From CAMLQK01 sp964654135 (GTDB lineage: Bacteria > Patescibacteriota > Saccharimonadia > Saccharimonadales > UBA4665), in contig CAZZHV010000026.1 in NCBI GenBank assembly GCA_964654135.1, forward strand, positions 1-15,886: DNA of 15,886 nt, given 5' to 3'. A program made the position numbers and the translations under genes. Of the stretch, positions 5,935-12,430 are shown piece by piece. Below the pieces are notes generated by a model. It was not told where the DNA came from, ran no database searches, and saw only the letters and a list, made by a program, of their open reading frames with translations. Within the stretch, counting starts at the first letter, position 1, and every line of letters starts with the position of its first letter.

Positions 5935-6583
5935 AAATTGTTAGGCTCAGTGCGGTTTGCGCAATAAGTCTTCCGGCCTCTTCTAATCGCCCATCACTAT
6001 TGTCTATGTATATAGCCTCTTCCTGGCTAGCAAGATATAGTTCTCTGTAGTTTGCGGCCTGCACTAATCTACCTTCGATCAAATCCGAGGAGCGGCCTCT
6101 GTTTACCATGCGCGCGCGTACACTCTCCAAATAGATCTCTGAGTTATCATGCAAGTCGGCTTCCGAAGTTGGACTTATGAAAAAGCAGGTGCTCGACAAA
6201 CCTTGTGCACCAAGTTTACGGTGTAACAAAAGTCCGTCTTTGAAATTTGCCGATAGACTGGCGTACTGCGAGCGTTCAAGTTTGTCATCAAATTCAGCAT
6301 AGCTCGTCCCACTCATCATGCCCACATACCGCGCATGTTCAATAAAAGCATCTCTTGCAAGCATCTCTAAAAAGTGTTCTTCGCTAACGAAATGGTAGTC
6401 CTGGCCGTCCACTTCTGAAGGCGCAGGTTCTCTGGTGATATGACGCACTATGCGGCTGGCGTTCGGCTGCTCGCGAGTAAATTGTGCCTCGAGCGTGTCT
6501 TTGCCAGCACCATGAGGGCCTGCAAAAATAAGCACGTGTCCATTGGGTGTATCGTCTAGATTTTGTTGGTAAGTTTCACTCAT
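5924..6583 (-). CDS. Guanylate-kinase-like P-loop kinase
   Basis: 219 residues from ATG 6583. A Walker A motif, Gly-Pro-His-Gly-Ala-Gly-Lys-Asp-Thr-Leu, lies at residues ~21-30. His-Ile-Thr-Arg-Glu-Pro-Ala-Pro-Ser-Glu-Val-Asp-Gly-Gln-Asp-Tyr-His-Phe-Val-Ser matches the GMP-binding segment of guanylate kinases (Thr-Thr-Arg-x-x-Arg-x-Gly-Glu-x-Asp-Gly-x-Asp-Tyr-x-Phe), and Phe-Ile-Glu-His-Ala-Arg-Tyr-Val-Gly follows as expected. Changes from the housekeeping enzyme (GPHGAGKD for GPSGxGKS; Ile-Thr-Arg; Pro for the second Arg) suggest a paralogue whose substrate may not be GMP. An upstream in-frame ATG exists at 6604, but TATAGT six bases before ATG 6583 favours the shorter form. Fold confident, substrate uncertain. 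Confidence 0.7.
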   Translation of the reverse strand: MSETYQQNLDDTPNGHVLIFAGPHGAGKDTLEAQFTREQPNASRIVRHITREPAPSEVDGQDYHFVSEEHFLEMLARDAFIEHARYVGMMSGTSYAEFDDKLERSQYASLSANFKDGLLLHRKLGAQGLSSTCFFISPTSEADLHDNSEIYLESVRARMVNRGRSSDLIEGRLVQAANYRELYLASQEEAIYIDNSDGRLEEAGRLIAQTALSLTISTD

Positions 6584-6589
6584 GACAAA

Positions 6590-6595
6590 ACTATA
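6590..6595 (-). promoter_or_regulatory. -10 box of the guanylate-kinase-like gene (leaderless)
   Basis: On the minus strand TATAGT is followed by TTTGTC and ATG 6583, the same six-base spacing as other genes here. It places the upstream ATG 6604 ahead of the promoter. Confidence 0.6.
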
Positions 6596-6625
6596 GTACG
6601 CCACAAGGCAAAGAAGAAGGCTTCA

Positions 6626-7288
6626 TTAACGTTTGATTGCATACAGTGAACATGAGCCACCAAATTCTTCCCAAGCTTTGTGAAGCAGCTCCCATGAAAC
6701 GCGCTGGTTTGACATGTTGCCGCTGTCGCCATCTGGATTGTGAATGATGACATCGTTATCATCATAGCCAATTGCGAGTATCGAGTGGCCGTCGTAGCCG
6801 GGTTTGTTGCTGAGCGTTCGGGCATTTATTGCGAGCTTAACGAGCCAGCCATCGTCCAGAAAGCGTTTAATGTCTTCGTTTGTGCCAACACGCTTTTCGA
6901 GCGGCAAACCGCGGGCCATGTACTGTCGTATACGCGCAGCTTCTGCATCTAGATCGCTATGCTCTGCCTGCCAGGCGTACGCTTCGTCGTCCAGTATTGA
7001 TCGCAAATACTTCTTTGGATCATCTACAAACTGTTGGTGATCAAAATCCTCAATGCAGTGTACCTTAAAGCCCATGTCAGCAAGGTTGAGCAAAAACCGA
7101 GATATCCAAGTGCCGCGACCTTTTTGGTAGCCGCAGAGCTTCTCCAGCTCGGGCATCGTGAACCGCTTTTCGGGCATAAAATAGCCCAGAATCATGCCCA
7201 TTGTCGCTGGCACACAGCGATCATCAGGGTTCTCGACAAATGGAACTTGATAGTAGACCTTGGCATCAATGCGGTCAGATTTATTCAT
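6626..7288 (-). CDS. C39-like cysteine peptidase-family protein
   Basis: 220 residues. Tyr-Tyr-Gln-Val-Pro-Phe-Val-Glu-Asn-Pro-Asp-Asp-Arg-Cys-Val-Pro-Ala-Thr-Met-Gly-Met (Cys25) is the entry motif of C39-like peptidases. Gly-Tyr-Asp-Gly-His-Ser-Ile-Leu-Ala-Ile-Gly-Tyr-Asp-Asp (His near 166) and Ile-Ile-His-Asn-Pro-Asp supply the His and Asp/Asn. C39 enzymes include bacteriocin leader peptidases, but this stand-alone form has no ABC transporter and no signal peptide, so its target is unknown. The middle (~90-140) is charged and helical. Start ATG 7288 follows TGC-TATCAT by six bases. It is separately promoted from the kinase downstream. Fold confident. Confidence 0.7.
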   Translation of the reverse strand: MNKSDRIDAKVYYQVPFVENPDDRCVPATMGMILGYFMPEKRFTMPELEKLCGYQKGRGTWISRFLLNLADMGFKVHCIEDFDHQQFVDDPKKYLRSILDDEAYAWQAEHSDLDAEAARIRQYMARGLPLEKRVGTNEDIKRFLDDGWLVKLAINARTLSNKPGYDGHSILAIGYDDNDVIIHNPDGDSGNMSNQRVSWELLHKAWEEFGGSCSLYAIKR

Positions 7289-7294
7289 GTAGGT

Positions 7295-7303
7295 ATGATA
7301 GCA
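7295..7303 (-). promoter_or_regulatory. Extended -10 of the C39-like gene (leaderless)
   Basis: Minus strand: TGC-TATCAT, then ACCTAC, then ATG 7288. The same hexamer and spacing occur before the DUF2130 gene at 11197. Confidence 0.7.
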
Positions 7304-7342
7304 GAGAAGACAGCCATAGCCGTACGGATTCTGGGCGTAACG

Positions 7343-8320
7343 TTATGATATTTTATGATAGCAATTATTGGTGTAATAATCATCGCGGAGCATGCCGGCT
7401 TCTAGGTCCGATGCCCACGATAGATCCATAATCTTCTTGTCGTCTATGAATAGGCTATCGTAGTTAACATGTCGCTGCGTACCACGGTTTTTACCTGTGA
7501 CAACCCAATAATCTGCGTCCACATTTTGTACATTGATATCACCATAGTGATCCCGAACTGTACCCGCGACAAGTTCGCGCACGCGAGCAGTGTCTTCTGC
7601 TTTGGTCACTGCAATGATATCCATGTCGCCATATTGGGTGCCGAGGCGTTCATGTAAGGCCGTGCTTACCCAGCCGCGGCCGCTTGAGCTACCAGTAAGG
7701 TAAAATTCTACGCCGGTCTCAAGACCTAACATACGAAGGTCGCGTACCACGTCGCGGTCTTTCTCAGTTAATGGCGTCTTTTCTGCAAGCTCGGTCAGAA
7801 TCTCATCTGGCTCAGTTGCAGTGATCTCGGAGTACGGCCATGTGCCATATGCCGAGCGAAACTCATTTGGCGAGAGTACAGTAGCCGTATCAAGCGTGTT
7901 CGGCTTGAACAGTACAATGTTTGCATCAGGCATAAGGTGTGGGTCCAAGAACGCATAACAGTCAGAGCAGGGTGTAATATTTTTGAGCTGCTGGCCTGTT
8001 GCTGCCGGATCGAAGCCGCTCATATAGACATTGCGAATGGCAACCTCTCCTACGCCCTTGGATATAAGACTGTAGGTATTCGTTTCTGCATGATGAAAGG
8101 CAACTGGATCTACAACCTCACGATTGCGGCCGACAAACAGATCTCCCGCTTCGGTTTCGAGTACACACCCAGCGGTACGGCCCGTTATGGGCGCGTCTTC
8201 GGGGCTTGAAAGCGCAAAGGAGCCAAGCAACATATCTCGCGCTGTTACAATAGCCAGCTGCTGCTGATCGGATAGCTCAAAAGTACTGTCAATTACTGGG
8301 GTCTCGTGGATTGCTGTCAT
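7343..8320 (-). CDS. Cytidine-deaminase-like / nucleotidyltransferase fusion
   Basis: 325 residues from ATG 8320. The N-terminal domain (~30-150) has both zinc motifs of the cytidine deaminase fold: His-Ala-Glu-Thr-Asn near 77 and Pro-Cys-Ser-Asp-Cys near 119. The C-terminal domain (~205-315) looks like a minimal nucleotidyltransferase: Leu-Thr-Gly-Ser-Ser-Ser-Gly-Arg-Gly-Trp near 213, Tyr-Gly-Asp-Met-Asp-Ile-Ile-Ala-Val with the paired Asp near 231, and Lys-Ile-Met-Asp-Leu-Ser with a candidate third Asp near 298. Deaminases of this fold act on cytidine, deoxycytidine or bases in nucleic acid; NTases add nucleotides to RNA, protein or small molecules. I do not know this pairing. TTG 8332 is an alternative start. 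The deaminase fold is confident, the NTase likely. Confidence 0.7.
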   Translation of the reverse strand: MTAIHETPVIDSTFELSDQQQLAIVTARDMLLGSFALSSPEDAPITGRTAGCVLETEAGDLFVGRNREVVDPVAFHHAETNTYSLISKGVGEVAIRNVYMSGFDPAATGQQLKNITPCSDCYAFLDPHLMPDANIVLFKPNTLDTATVLSPNEFRSAYGTWPYSEITATEPDEILTELAEKTPLTEKDRDVVRDLRMLGLETGVEFYLTGSSSGRGWVSTALHERLGTQYGDMDIIAVTKAEDTARVRELVAGTVRDHYGDINVQNVDADYWVVTGKNRGTQRHVNYDSLFIDDKKIMDLSWASDLEAGMLRDDYYTNNCYHKIS

Positions 8321-8331
8321 AGTTAGGGACA

Positions 8332-8340
8332 ATCATAGCA
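8332..8340 (-). promoter_or_regulatory. Extended -10 of the deaminase/NTase gene
   Basis: Minus strand: TGC-TATGAT, then 11 bases, then ATG 8320. This predicts a leader of about five bases, too short for a Shine-Dalgarno. The 11-base spacing recurs at 9105-9122. Confidence 0.55.
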
Positions 8341-8384
8341 TATCCTAGCCAAATTAACAGGATAAACATTAACTGTCACCATTT

Positions 8385-8401
8385 GCAATTTTATGAATTG
8401 C
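8385..8401. terminator. Small hairpin at the lipoprotein stop codon
   Basis: GCAATT (8385-8390) and AATTGC (8396-8401) form a 6-bp stem around five bases; the lipoprotein stop codon (8393-8391) lies in the loop. The stem is A+T-rich, short and lacks a T-tract, so any terminator role is weak. Confidence 0.3.
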
Positions 8402-9023
8402 TAATGCCGAAGGTGTACGGTACGCTGCGGTCGTCTGCAGTGCCATACGCATTGTCTGGTCCAAGGTCAGTTATGAGGCCTTTATAGTCACCTTCTTGCG
8501 CAAAGTCGCTACATGTGACGTTCCATTGCGAATGGCCAAGACCGTCAACTTGATCATTAATAACACCTTCGTACATCGTGCCGTCAGGCTGTATTACTTC
8601 ATTGTGTGTTGACCCATACGGAGTAAAGTTCTTTGACCAATTTTCGAGTTCACCGTCCATATGGCAGCTGCCGGTGACCTTAAAGATCAACGAGGCAATG
8701 TCGGGCGAAGGTGTCGAAACTGGCGCCTTGCTGCTTTTATCCGGCTTGGGTGCTTGGTCATTTTTTTGTTGCTCTTTGGGCTTATCGCCCTGTTCGGTAG
8801 ATGCCGAGGTAGAAGCCGACGCCTGATTATGGTCTGGCGTATGCGTTGCACCAGTTGTTCCAGTGTCATGAGATTCGACAGCCTGTGAAGCGGAGGTAGG
8901 TGACGTCGGACCAGTTTCGGCGCCGCCACAACCGGCTGCAAATACCGAGAGCGCCGCAAGCGCTACGGCAGCACGAGGCAGCCTACTAGGTTCAGATTTG
9001 AAGTTTCGTGATTCAGGACTCAT
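8391..9023 (-). CDS. Secreted lipoprotein with low-complexity linker
   Basis: 210 residues. A basic N-region and a hydrophobic stretch (~15-30) end in a lipobox, Val-Phe-Ala-Ala-Gly-Cys (Cys32), so the mature protein should be lipid-anchored on the outside of the membrane. Residues ~33-105 are a Ser/Thr/Pro/Gln/Lys-rich linker of a kind that spans a cell wall. The C-terminal ~100 residues form a small globular domain with two Cys (Gly-Ser-Cys-His and Val-Thr-Cys-Ser) that could make a disulfide, plus Asn/Asp/Gly-rich turns. The domain is not recognised. The start is ATG 9023; AATACT seven bases upstream could be its -10, and AGAGGA 12 bases upstream a poor Shine-Dalgarno. Surface lipoproteins in epibiotic CPR bacteria may contact the host cell, but that is inference. 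Confidence 0.75.
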   Translation of the reverse strand: MSPESRNFKSEPSRLPRAAVALAALSVFAAGCGGAETGPTSPTSASQAVESHDTGTTGATHTPDHNQASASTSASTEQGDKPKEQQKNDQAPKPDKSSKAPVSTPSPDIASLIFKVTGSCHMDGELENWSKNFTPYGSTHNEVIQPDGTMYEGVINDQVDGLGHSQWNVTCSDFAQEGDYKGLITDLGPDNAYGTADDRSVPYTFGISNS

Positions 9024-9101
9024 GACAGACAGTATTCCTCTTATGGTTGTAAAGCCACTATTGTACTAGAAGCTTCGTCGCGATGCTAGATCTACTCAGT
9101 C

Positions 9102-9110
9102 TGTTACAAT
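9102..9110 (+). promoter_or_regulatory. Extended -10 of the 9122 gene
   Basis: TGT-TACAAT is followed by 11 bases and ATG 9122, predicting a leader of about five bases. Spacing is identical to that before the deaminase/NTase gene. Confidence 0.55.
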
Positions 9111-9121
9111 AACCGTCAGTT

Positions 9122-9904
9122 ATGACAGAACAAGCACCTCGGGCATCAGACCAGGAAATCACGGACACCCTCCTGTATATACATGAGCAGGCAGAGAATG
9201 TCGTTCCTATTGGCGAGAGGATTGGCGACAGTTCAGTATACTTGGTAACCAAAAACCTTTGGAGCATGGACATTCGCGAGAATTGCAGGTTCACGGTGCT
9301 AGAAAAACACTTAGAGATTCGCAAGCCATTAGATTCGTCTATTGACGATCCCTTGGGCATGAAGATACCACTCCACTTGGATTTGCCGAAAGGCCGTCAT
9401 GGCGACTTCATTCTCAGCATAGTTCCTGAAGGCTGCCGCTTTTTTGAGTCTAATGATTATGCCGATCCTGATAATCTGTCACGACGTGGTTTGCTTAGAC
9501 TCTTTGGGGCTAAGGACGTACAGGAACTATGGCTCGCTATAAAGCAACGCACCGACGAAAAGGACGTTAGAAAGGAAACTACTCGCGAGATCACGTTTTA
9601 TTCGCGGGACACGTCCCGACGCAAATTGTATACATCTGACAAATCAACCAATGGTTTTGTAACTTCCATTTTCTCCAGCGTTAATTACAGAGAGAGCACC
9701 GGTGAGGATATTCATCTTGAAGGAGCTATTGATATGGCTTGGGCCGATGGCAGGCAAGTCTTGGACAGCTATACGTTTTCTGATGGCACAACGGATAGTG
9801 AGTGTGCTCTTTCCAAAGCTAAGCTGTTGGACATAGGAAGCACCGTTCTTTCTATACTCGAGGAACATGGAACAAGAGATCGCGAGAATGTATCGATTGC
9901 TTGA
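9122..9904 (+). CDS. Unrecognised soluble protein
   Basis: 260 residues, with no signal peptide, membrane segment or catalytic motif I recognise. An N-terminal helical part (~1-30) is followed by alternating strands (~45-110, with Ile-Pro-Leu-His-Leu-Asp-Leu-Pro-Lys-Gly), a charged helical stretch (~115-155), another strand-rich part (~155-235) and a final helix. The pattern is that of a compact cytoplasmic alpha/beta protein. It stands alone: divergent from the lipoprotein and convergent with the DUF2130 gene, 36 bp from that gene's stop. Codon choice is like its neighbours. That it is a real gene is supported by its length and by the -10 box upstream. Confidence 0.7.
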   Translation: MTEQAPRASDQEITDTLLYIHEQAENVVPIGERIGDSSVYLVTKNLWSMDIRENCRFTVLEKHLEIRKPLDSSIDDPLGMKIPLHLDLPKGRHGDFILSIVPEGCRFFESNDYADPDNLSRRGLLRLFGAKDVQELWLAIKQRTDEKDVRKETTREITFYSRDTSRRKLYTSDKSTNGFVTSIFSSVNYRESTGEDIHLEGAIDMAWADGRQVLDSYTFSDGTTDSECALSKAKLLDIGSTVLSILEEHGTRDRENVSIA

Positions 9905-9940
9905 TGAGCCTGAGGATAGCGGACGAAAACACTGAGGTGA

Positions 9941-11197
9941 TTACTGATCTTCGTTGTCTAGCTCATCAAACTTTGCGGCCATTGTTGGATTACCACGTGT
10001 GAGTCGCTTAATAGTAAGGTCTTCTGCTTTATTATTGGCGAGTCGCAAATTATTTTCCGAAGATAGCAGGGCGTCTTTAGTCTTCTGCAAATGGTCGATC
10101 GTCTTATCTATTTCATCTATGGCGGTCTTAAACTTGCGACTAGCAAGATCGTAGTTGCGAGCGAAGCCTTCTTTAAACTTGTTCATATTGTCTTCGAAGT
10201 TGGTAATATCGACGTTCTGAGCCTTTACCAGAGCAAGCTCCGACTTGTACTTAAGCGAGTTGAGCGCGGCATTGCGGAGCAGAGTGATCATTGGAATAAA
10301 GAACTGCGGGCGAATGACGTAGGTCTTTGGGTGCCTGTGGGATACATCCACAATGCCAGAGTTGTACAGTTCGCTATCTGACTCAAGCAAACTCACTAGG
10401 ATCGCGTACTCGCACTTCTTCTCAGCGCGGTCTTTGTCGAGTTCCTTAAGGAAGTCCTCGTTGCGCTTTTTGGTAGCAGTTTCGTCGCCCTCGTTTTTCA
10501 TTTCGAACATAATCGAGATGATTTCGTTACCTTGGTCATCGGCCTCACGATAAATGTAGTCACCCTTACTGCCGGACCTTGCATCGTTATCTTTTTCAAA
10601 GTAGGCGTTAGGGAAGGCGGTTGCACGAAGCTTGTTGAACTCTATTTCGCAGTGCTGCTCCAGTGTTTCGCCAACCATCTTCGTAGAAAGTTTAGCCTTC
10701 ATGTCTTTATAGTAGGCAATCATTTCCTCTTTGGACTTAAGCTCGGTCTCATACTTGTCTTTGAGCGTTGATTCTAGAAGCAGCTTCTCGGCGTCCTTGC
10801 CTTTAAGTTCGTTAGCCAGTTCGTCGCGTTGCTTCTCAACAATATTTACTGCCTCGGTAACGGCCAGCTTCTTTTCGGTTTCAGTAGATTGCAGCCTGGC
10901 CTTGAGTTCGGCAAGCTCGGTGTCCTTCTTGGATTGTAGTTCTGCAAGAGCAAGCTCTTTTTCGGCTTTAAGCTCGGCGACTTCGGCGTCTTTTTTGGCA
11001 ACTTCAGATTGGAGCGCATTTTTGGTGTTAGCTTCGGCAAGCTTAACAGCGCTTTCTTTGTCTTTCTCCAGTAGCCTTACTCGCTCAAGAAGCTCTTGCT
11101 CAAATTCATGGTCACGGACTTGCTTGAGGATATCGGCAAAGCCGGCTTCGTCGACCTTGAAGGCTTTTTTACAGTGGGGACATACAACTTCATTCAT
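9941..11197 (-). CDS. DUF2130 coiled-coil protein with nuclease-like fold
   Basis: 418 residues, the usual length for DUF2130. It opens with one zinc-type Cys-Pro-His-Cys motif (residues ~6-9). A long coiled coil rich in Glu, Lys, Ala and Leu heptads (~30-170) follows. The conserved domain (~175-350) includes Gly-Ser-Lys-Gly-Asp-Tyr-Ile-Tyr-Arg-Glu and Ile-Met-Phe-Glu-Met-Lys-Asn-Glu near 231, giving the Asp and Glu-x-Lys of a PD-(D/E)xK-like active site. A second helical stretch (~355-400) ends the protein. The family is common across bacteria and proposed to have a restriction-endonuclease-like fold; its role is not settled. Start ATG 11197 has TGT-TATCAT six bases upstream. Family confident. 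Confidence 0.85.
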   Translation of the reverse strand: MNEVVCPHCKKAFKVDEAGFADILKQVRDHEFEQELLERVRLLEKDKESAVKLAEANTKNALQSEVAKKDAEVAELKAEKELALAELQSKKDTELAELKARLQSTETEKKLAVTEAVNIVEKQRDELANELKGKDAEKLLLESTLKDKYETELKSKEEMIAYYKDMKAKLSTKMVGETLEQHCEIEFNKLRATAFPNAYFEKDNDARSGSKGDYIYREADDQGNEIISIMFEMKNEGDETATKKRNEDFLKELDKDRAEKKCEYAILVSLLESDSELYNSGIVDVSHRHPKTYVIRPQFFIPMITLLRNAALNSLKYKSELALVKAQNVDITNFEDNMNKFKEGFARNYDLASRKFKTAIDEIDKTIDHLQKTKDALLSSENNLRLANNKAEDLTIKRLTRGNPTMAAKFDELDNEDQ

Positions 11198-11203
11198 ATG
11201 GGT

Positions 11204-11212
11204 ATGATAACA
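11204..11212 (-). promoter_or_regulatory. Extended -10 of the DUF2130 gene (leaderless)
   Basis: Minus strand: TGT-TATCAT, ACCCAT, then ATG 11197. It lies between this gene and the stop of the chromate-transporter gene at 11232, so DUF2130 has its own promoter. Confidence 0.7.
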
Positions 11213-11231
11213 GATTAAGCATTATTAATTG

Positions 11232-11747
11232 CTACACGAACAAACCAAGAATTCCACCGACAAGCAGCACAAAGAGTGGATTGACTTTGTAGCGGAGACT
11301 AGCGATAAGCGCAGCAGCTACGACTGCAAGTTGCCACATCGAAGCATCCCTGTAATTAAGGACACCGAATGCAGTAGCAGCTACCAGACCGGCCGCCGCC
11401 ATACCAACGCCCTTAACAAAAAGCTCGGCGTGCGGGTTCTTGAGTAAATGCGTAAGATAGCGGGCGGCCACTATCGACATCACGAACGGTACAATGAAGA
11501 TTCCTATTGTTCCAACTATGGCGCCAGTCAATCCGGCAACTTTAAAGCCGATAAATGTCGCTGTGCCGAATACGGCCGGCCCTGGTGTGGCATACCCAAA
11601 AGCAAGTACTGCAGAAAGGTCTGTACCTGTAATCCAGTGCGTCTGCAATACACCAAACTGATAAAACAGTGCTTGGGATCCGCCACCAAACGTGGCAAGG
11701 CTAATAAGCATTGATGCTACGAAAAGCTGTAAGAGGTCGCCTATCAT
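11232..11747 (-). CDS. Chromate transporter (CHR) half subunit, second gene
   Basis: 171 residues, about half of a full ChrA, typical of short-chain CHR proteins encoded in pairs. Leu-Ala-Thr-Phe-Gly-Gly-Gly-Ser near 17-24 and Tyr-Ala-Thr-Pro-Gly-Pro-Ala-Val-Phe near 52-60 correspond to the conserved Phe-Gly-Gly and Pro-Gly-Pro signatures. Roughly five hydrophobic segments make it an integral membrane protein. CHR proteins carry chromate or related oxyanions; in many bacteria the physiological substrate is uncertain. It starts at ATG 11747, overlapping the stop of the preceding subunit by ATGA, so the two are translationally coupled. Family confident. Confidence 0.85.
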   Translation of the reverse strand: MIGDLLQLFVASMLISLATFGGGSQALFYQFGVLQTHWITGTDLSAVLAFGYATPGPAVFGTATFIGFKVAGLTGAIVGTIGIFIVPFVMSIVAARYLTHLLKNPHAELFVKGVGMAAAGLVAATAFGVLNYRDASMWQLAVVAAALIASLRYKVNPLFVLLVGGILGLFV

Positions 11748-12337
11748 CGGAGAGCCTTCCGTGCATTAGTCCATGATAAAATCAGCCCGCCAAGACCAAA
11801 CGCCACAATAATCACCAGAGCGTTGACACCCACCCAGAGCTTAAGCGCAAATGCCACAATTACAAACGCCCAAAGCCAAAGTTTAGCAGTATGCTTGCTA
11901 CCGATTTTATACGCATTTGCCAGGATAATGCCGCTCAATGCTGCAATAAGACCGTCCATGTGCTGCATAAGCTGTGAGGTATCATGTGCAAAATGAAAAT
12001 AGCAGGCAGCAAAAACGGTAATTAACGAGATGGCAGGCAGCAGATAAGCGACAGTGCCGACAACCGAGCCCATAAGACCGCGCAGATGATACGCAGTATT
12101 GGCAACAATCGACACTTGCGTAGCACCCGGCAAAATCTGCGCATATGTCGTAGCGCCTTTAATGTCGGCTGCTTTCAAAACTTTACGCTTATCGACGAGT
12201 TCTTTCTCGAGAAGGAGGGCAGTTGTCGACCAACCACCAAAGGATGAAGTACCTGTTTTGGCATACACTTTAGCCAGATCATAATACCGAATTAAAACGT
12301 TCATGGCAGCCTCGTTTAATCTATCAAAATCAAGCAT
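11744..12337 (-). CDS. Chromate transporter (CHR) half subunit, first gene
   Basis: 197 residues. Lys-Thr-Gly-Thr-Ser-Ser-Phe-Gly-Gly-Trp near 27-36, Gln-Ile-Leu-Pro-Gly-Ala-Thr-Gln-Val near 67-75 and a Gly-rich, Pro-containing helix with Tyr-Leu-Leu-Pro-Ala near 100 follow the CHR domain. About five membrane segments. The Pro-Gly-Ala replaces the Pro-Gly-Pro seen in the partner, so the two halves are complementary rather than duplicate. The start is taken at 12337, six bases after TATTTT; Met12 (ATG 12304) is an alternative that begins closer to the conserved domain. It is the first gene of a two-gene operon, divergent from the 12431 operon. Confidence 0.8.
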   Translation of the reverse strand: MLDFDRLNEAAMNVLIRYYDLAKVYAKTGTSSFGGWSTTALLLEKELVDKRKVLKAADIKGATTYAQILPGATQVSIVANTAYHLRGLMGSVVGTVAYLLPAISLITVFAACYFHFAHDTSQLMQHMDGLIAALSGIILANAYKIGSKHTAKLWLWAFVIVAFALKLWVGVNALVIIVAFGLGGLILSWTNARKALR

Positions 12338-12343
12338 AGCATA

Positions 12344-12349
12344 AAAATA
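12344..12349 (-). promoter_or_regulatory. Possible -10 of the chromate-transporter operon
   Basis: TATTTT sits six bases before ATG 12337 on the minus strand. It is a weak hexamer without an upstream TGn; TATATT two bases further away is a rival. Confidence 0.35.
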
Positions 12350-12375
12350 TACATAGTAGACGTAAACATTTTCAA

Positions 12376-12417
12376 TGTGTATATTTATCCACGATGCATA
12401 TGCGCATCACATACACA
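12376..12417 (+). promoter_or_regulatory. Structured leader region of the SAHH-like operon
   Basis: TGTGTAT (12376-12382) and ATACACA (12411-12417) are inverted arms enclosing a second hairpin, GATGC-ATATGC-GCATC (12393-12408). TATATT at 12380-12385 is a possible -10. If so, the inner hairpin would open the mRNA, directly ahead of the Shine-Dalgarno. It could be an operator or an RNA element. Confidence 0.4.
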
Positions 12418-12419
12418 CT

Positions 12420-12425
12420 AAGGAG
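12420..12425 (+). promoter_or_regulatory. Shine-Dalgarno of the SAHH-like gene
   Basis: AAGGAG ends five bases before ATG 12431, a near-perfect ribosome site. It rules out the in-frame GTG at 12425, which overlaps it. This operon uses leadered initiation, unlike most single genes nearby. Confidence 0.75.
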
Positions 12426-12430
12426 TGAAT

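Noticed and set aside
6584..6604. Longer N-terminus of the guanylate-kinase-like protein from ATG 6604
   Set aside because: The extra residues overlap a TATAGT box spaced exactly six bases from ATG 6583.
10731..11207. Ser/Leu-rich 158-codon plus-strand frame
   Set aside because: It is the reverse complement of the Lys/Glu-rich coiled coil of the DUF2130 protein; low complexity explains the long open frame.
12376..12417. SAH riboswitch upstream of the SAHH-like gene
   Set aside because: The segment is short and A+T-rich and does not show the conserved pseudoknot core that I would expect.
12425..12430. GTG start for the SAHH-like gene
   Set aside because: The GTG begins within the AAGGAG ribosome site that serves ATG 12431.
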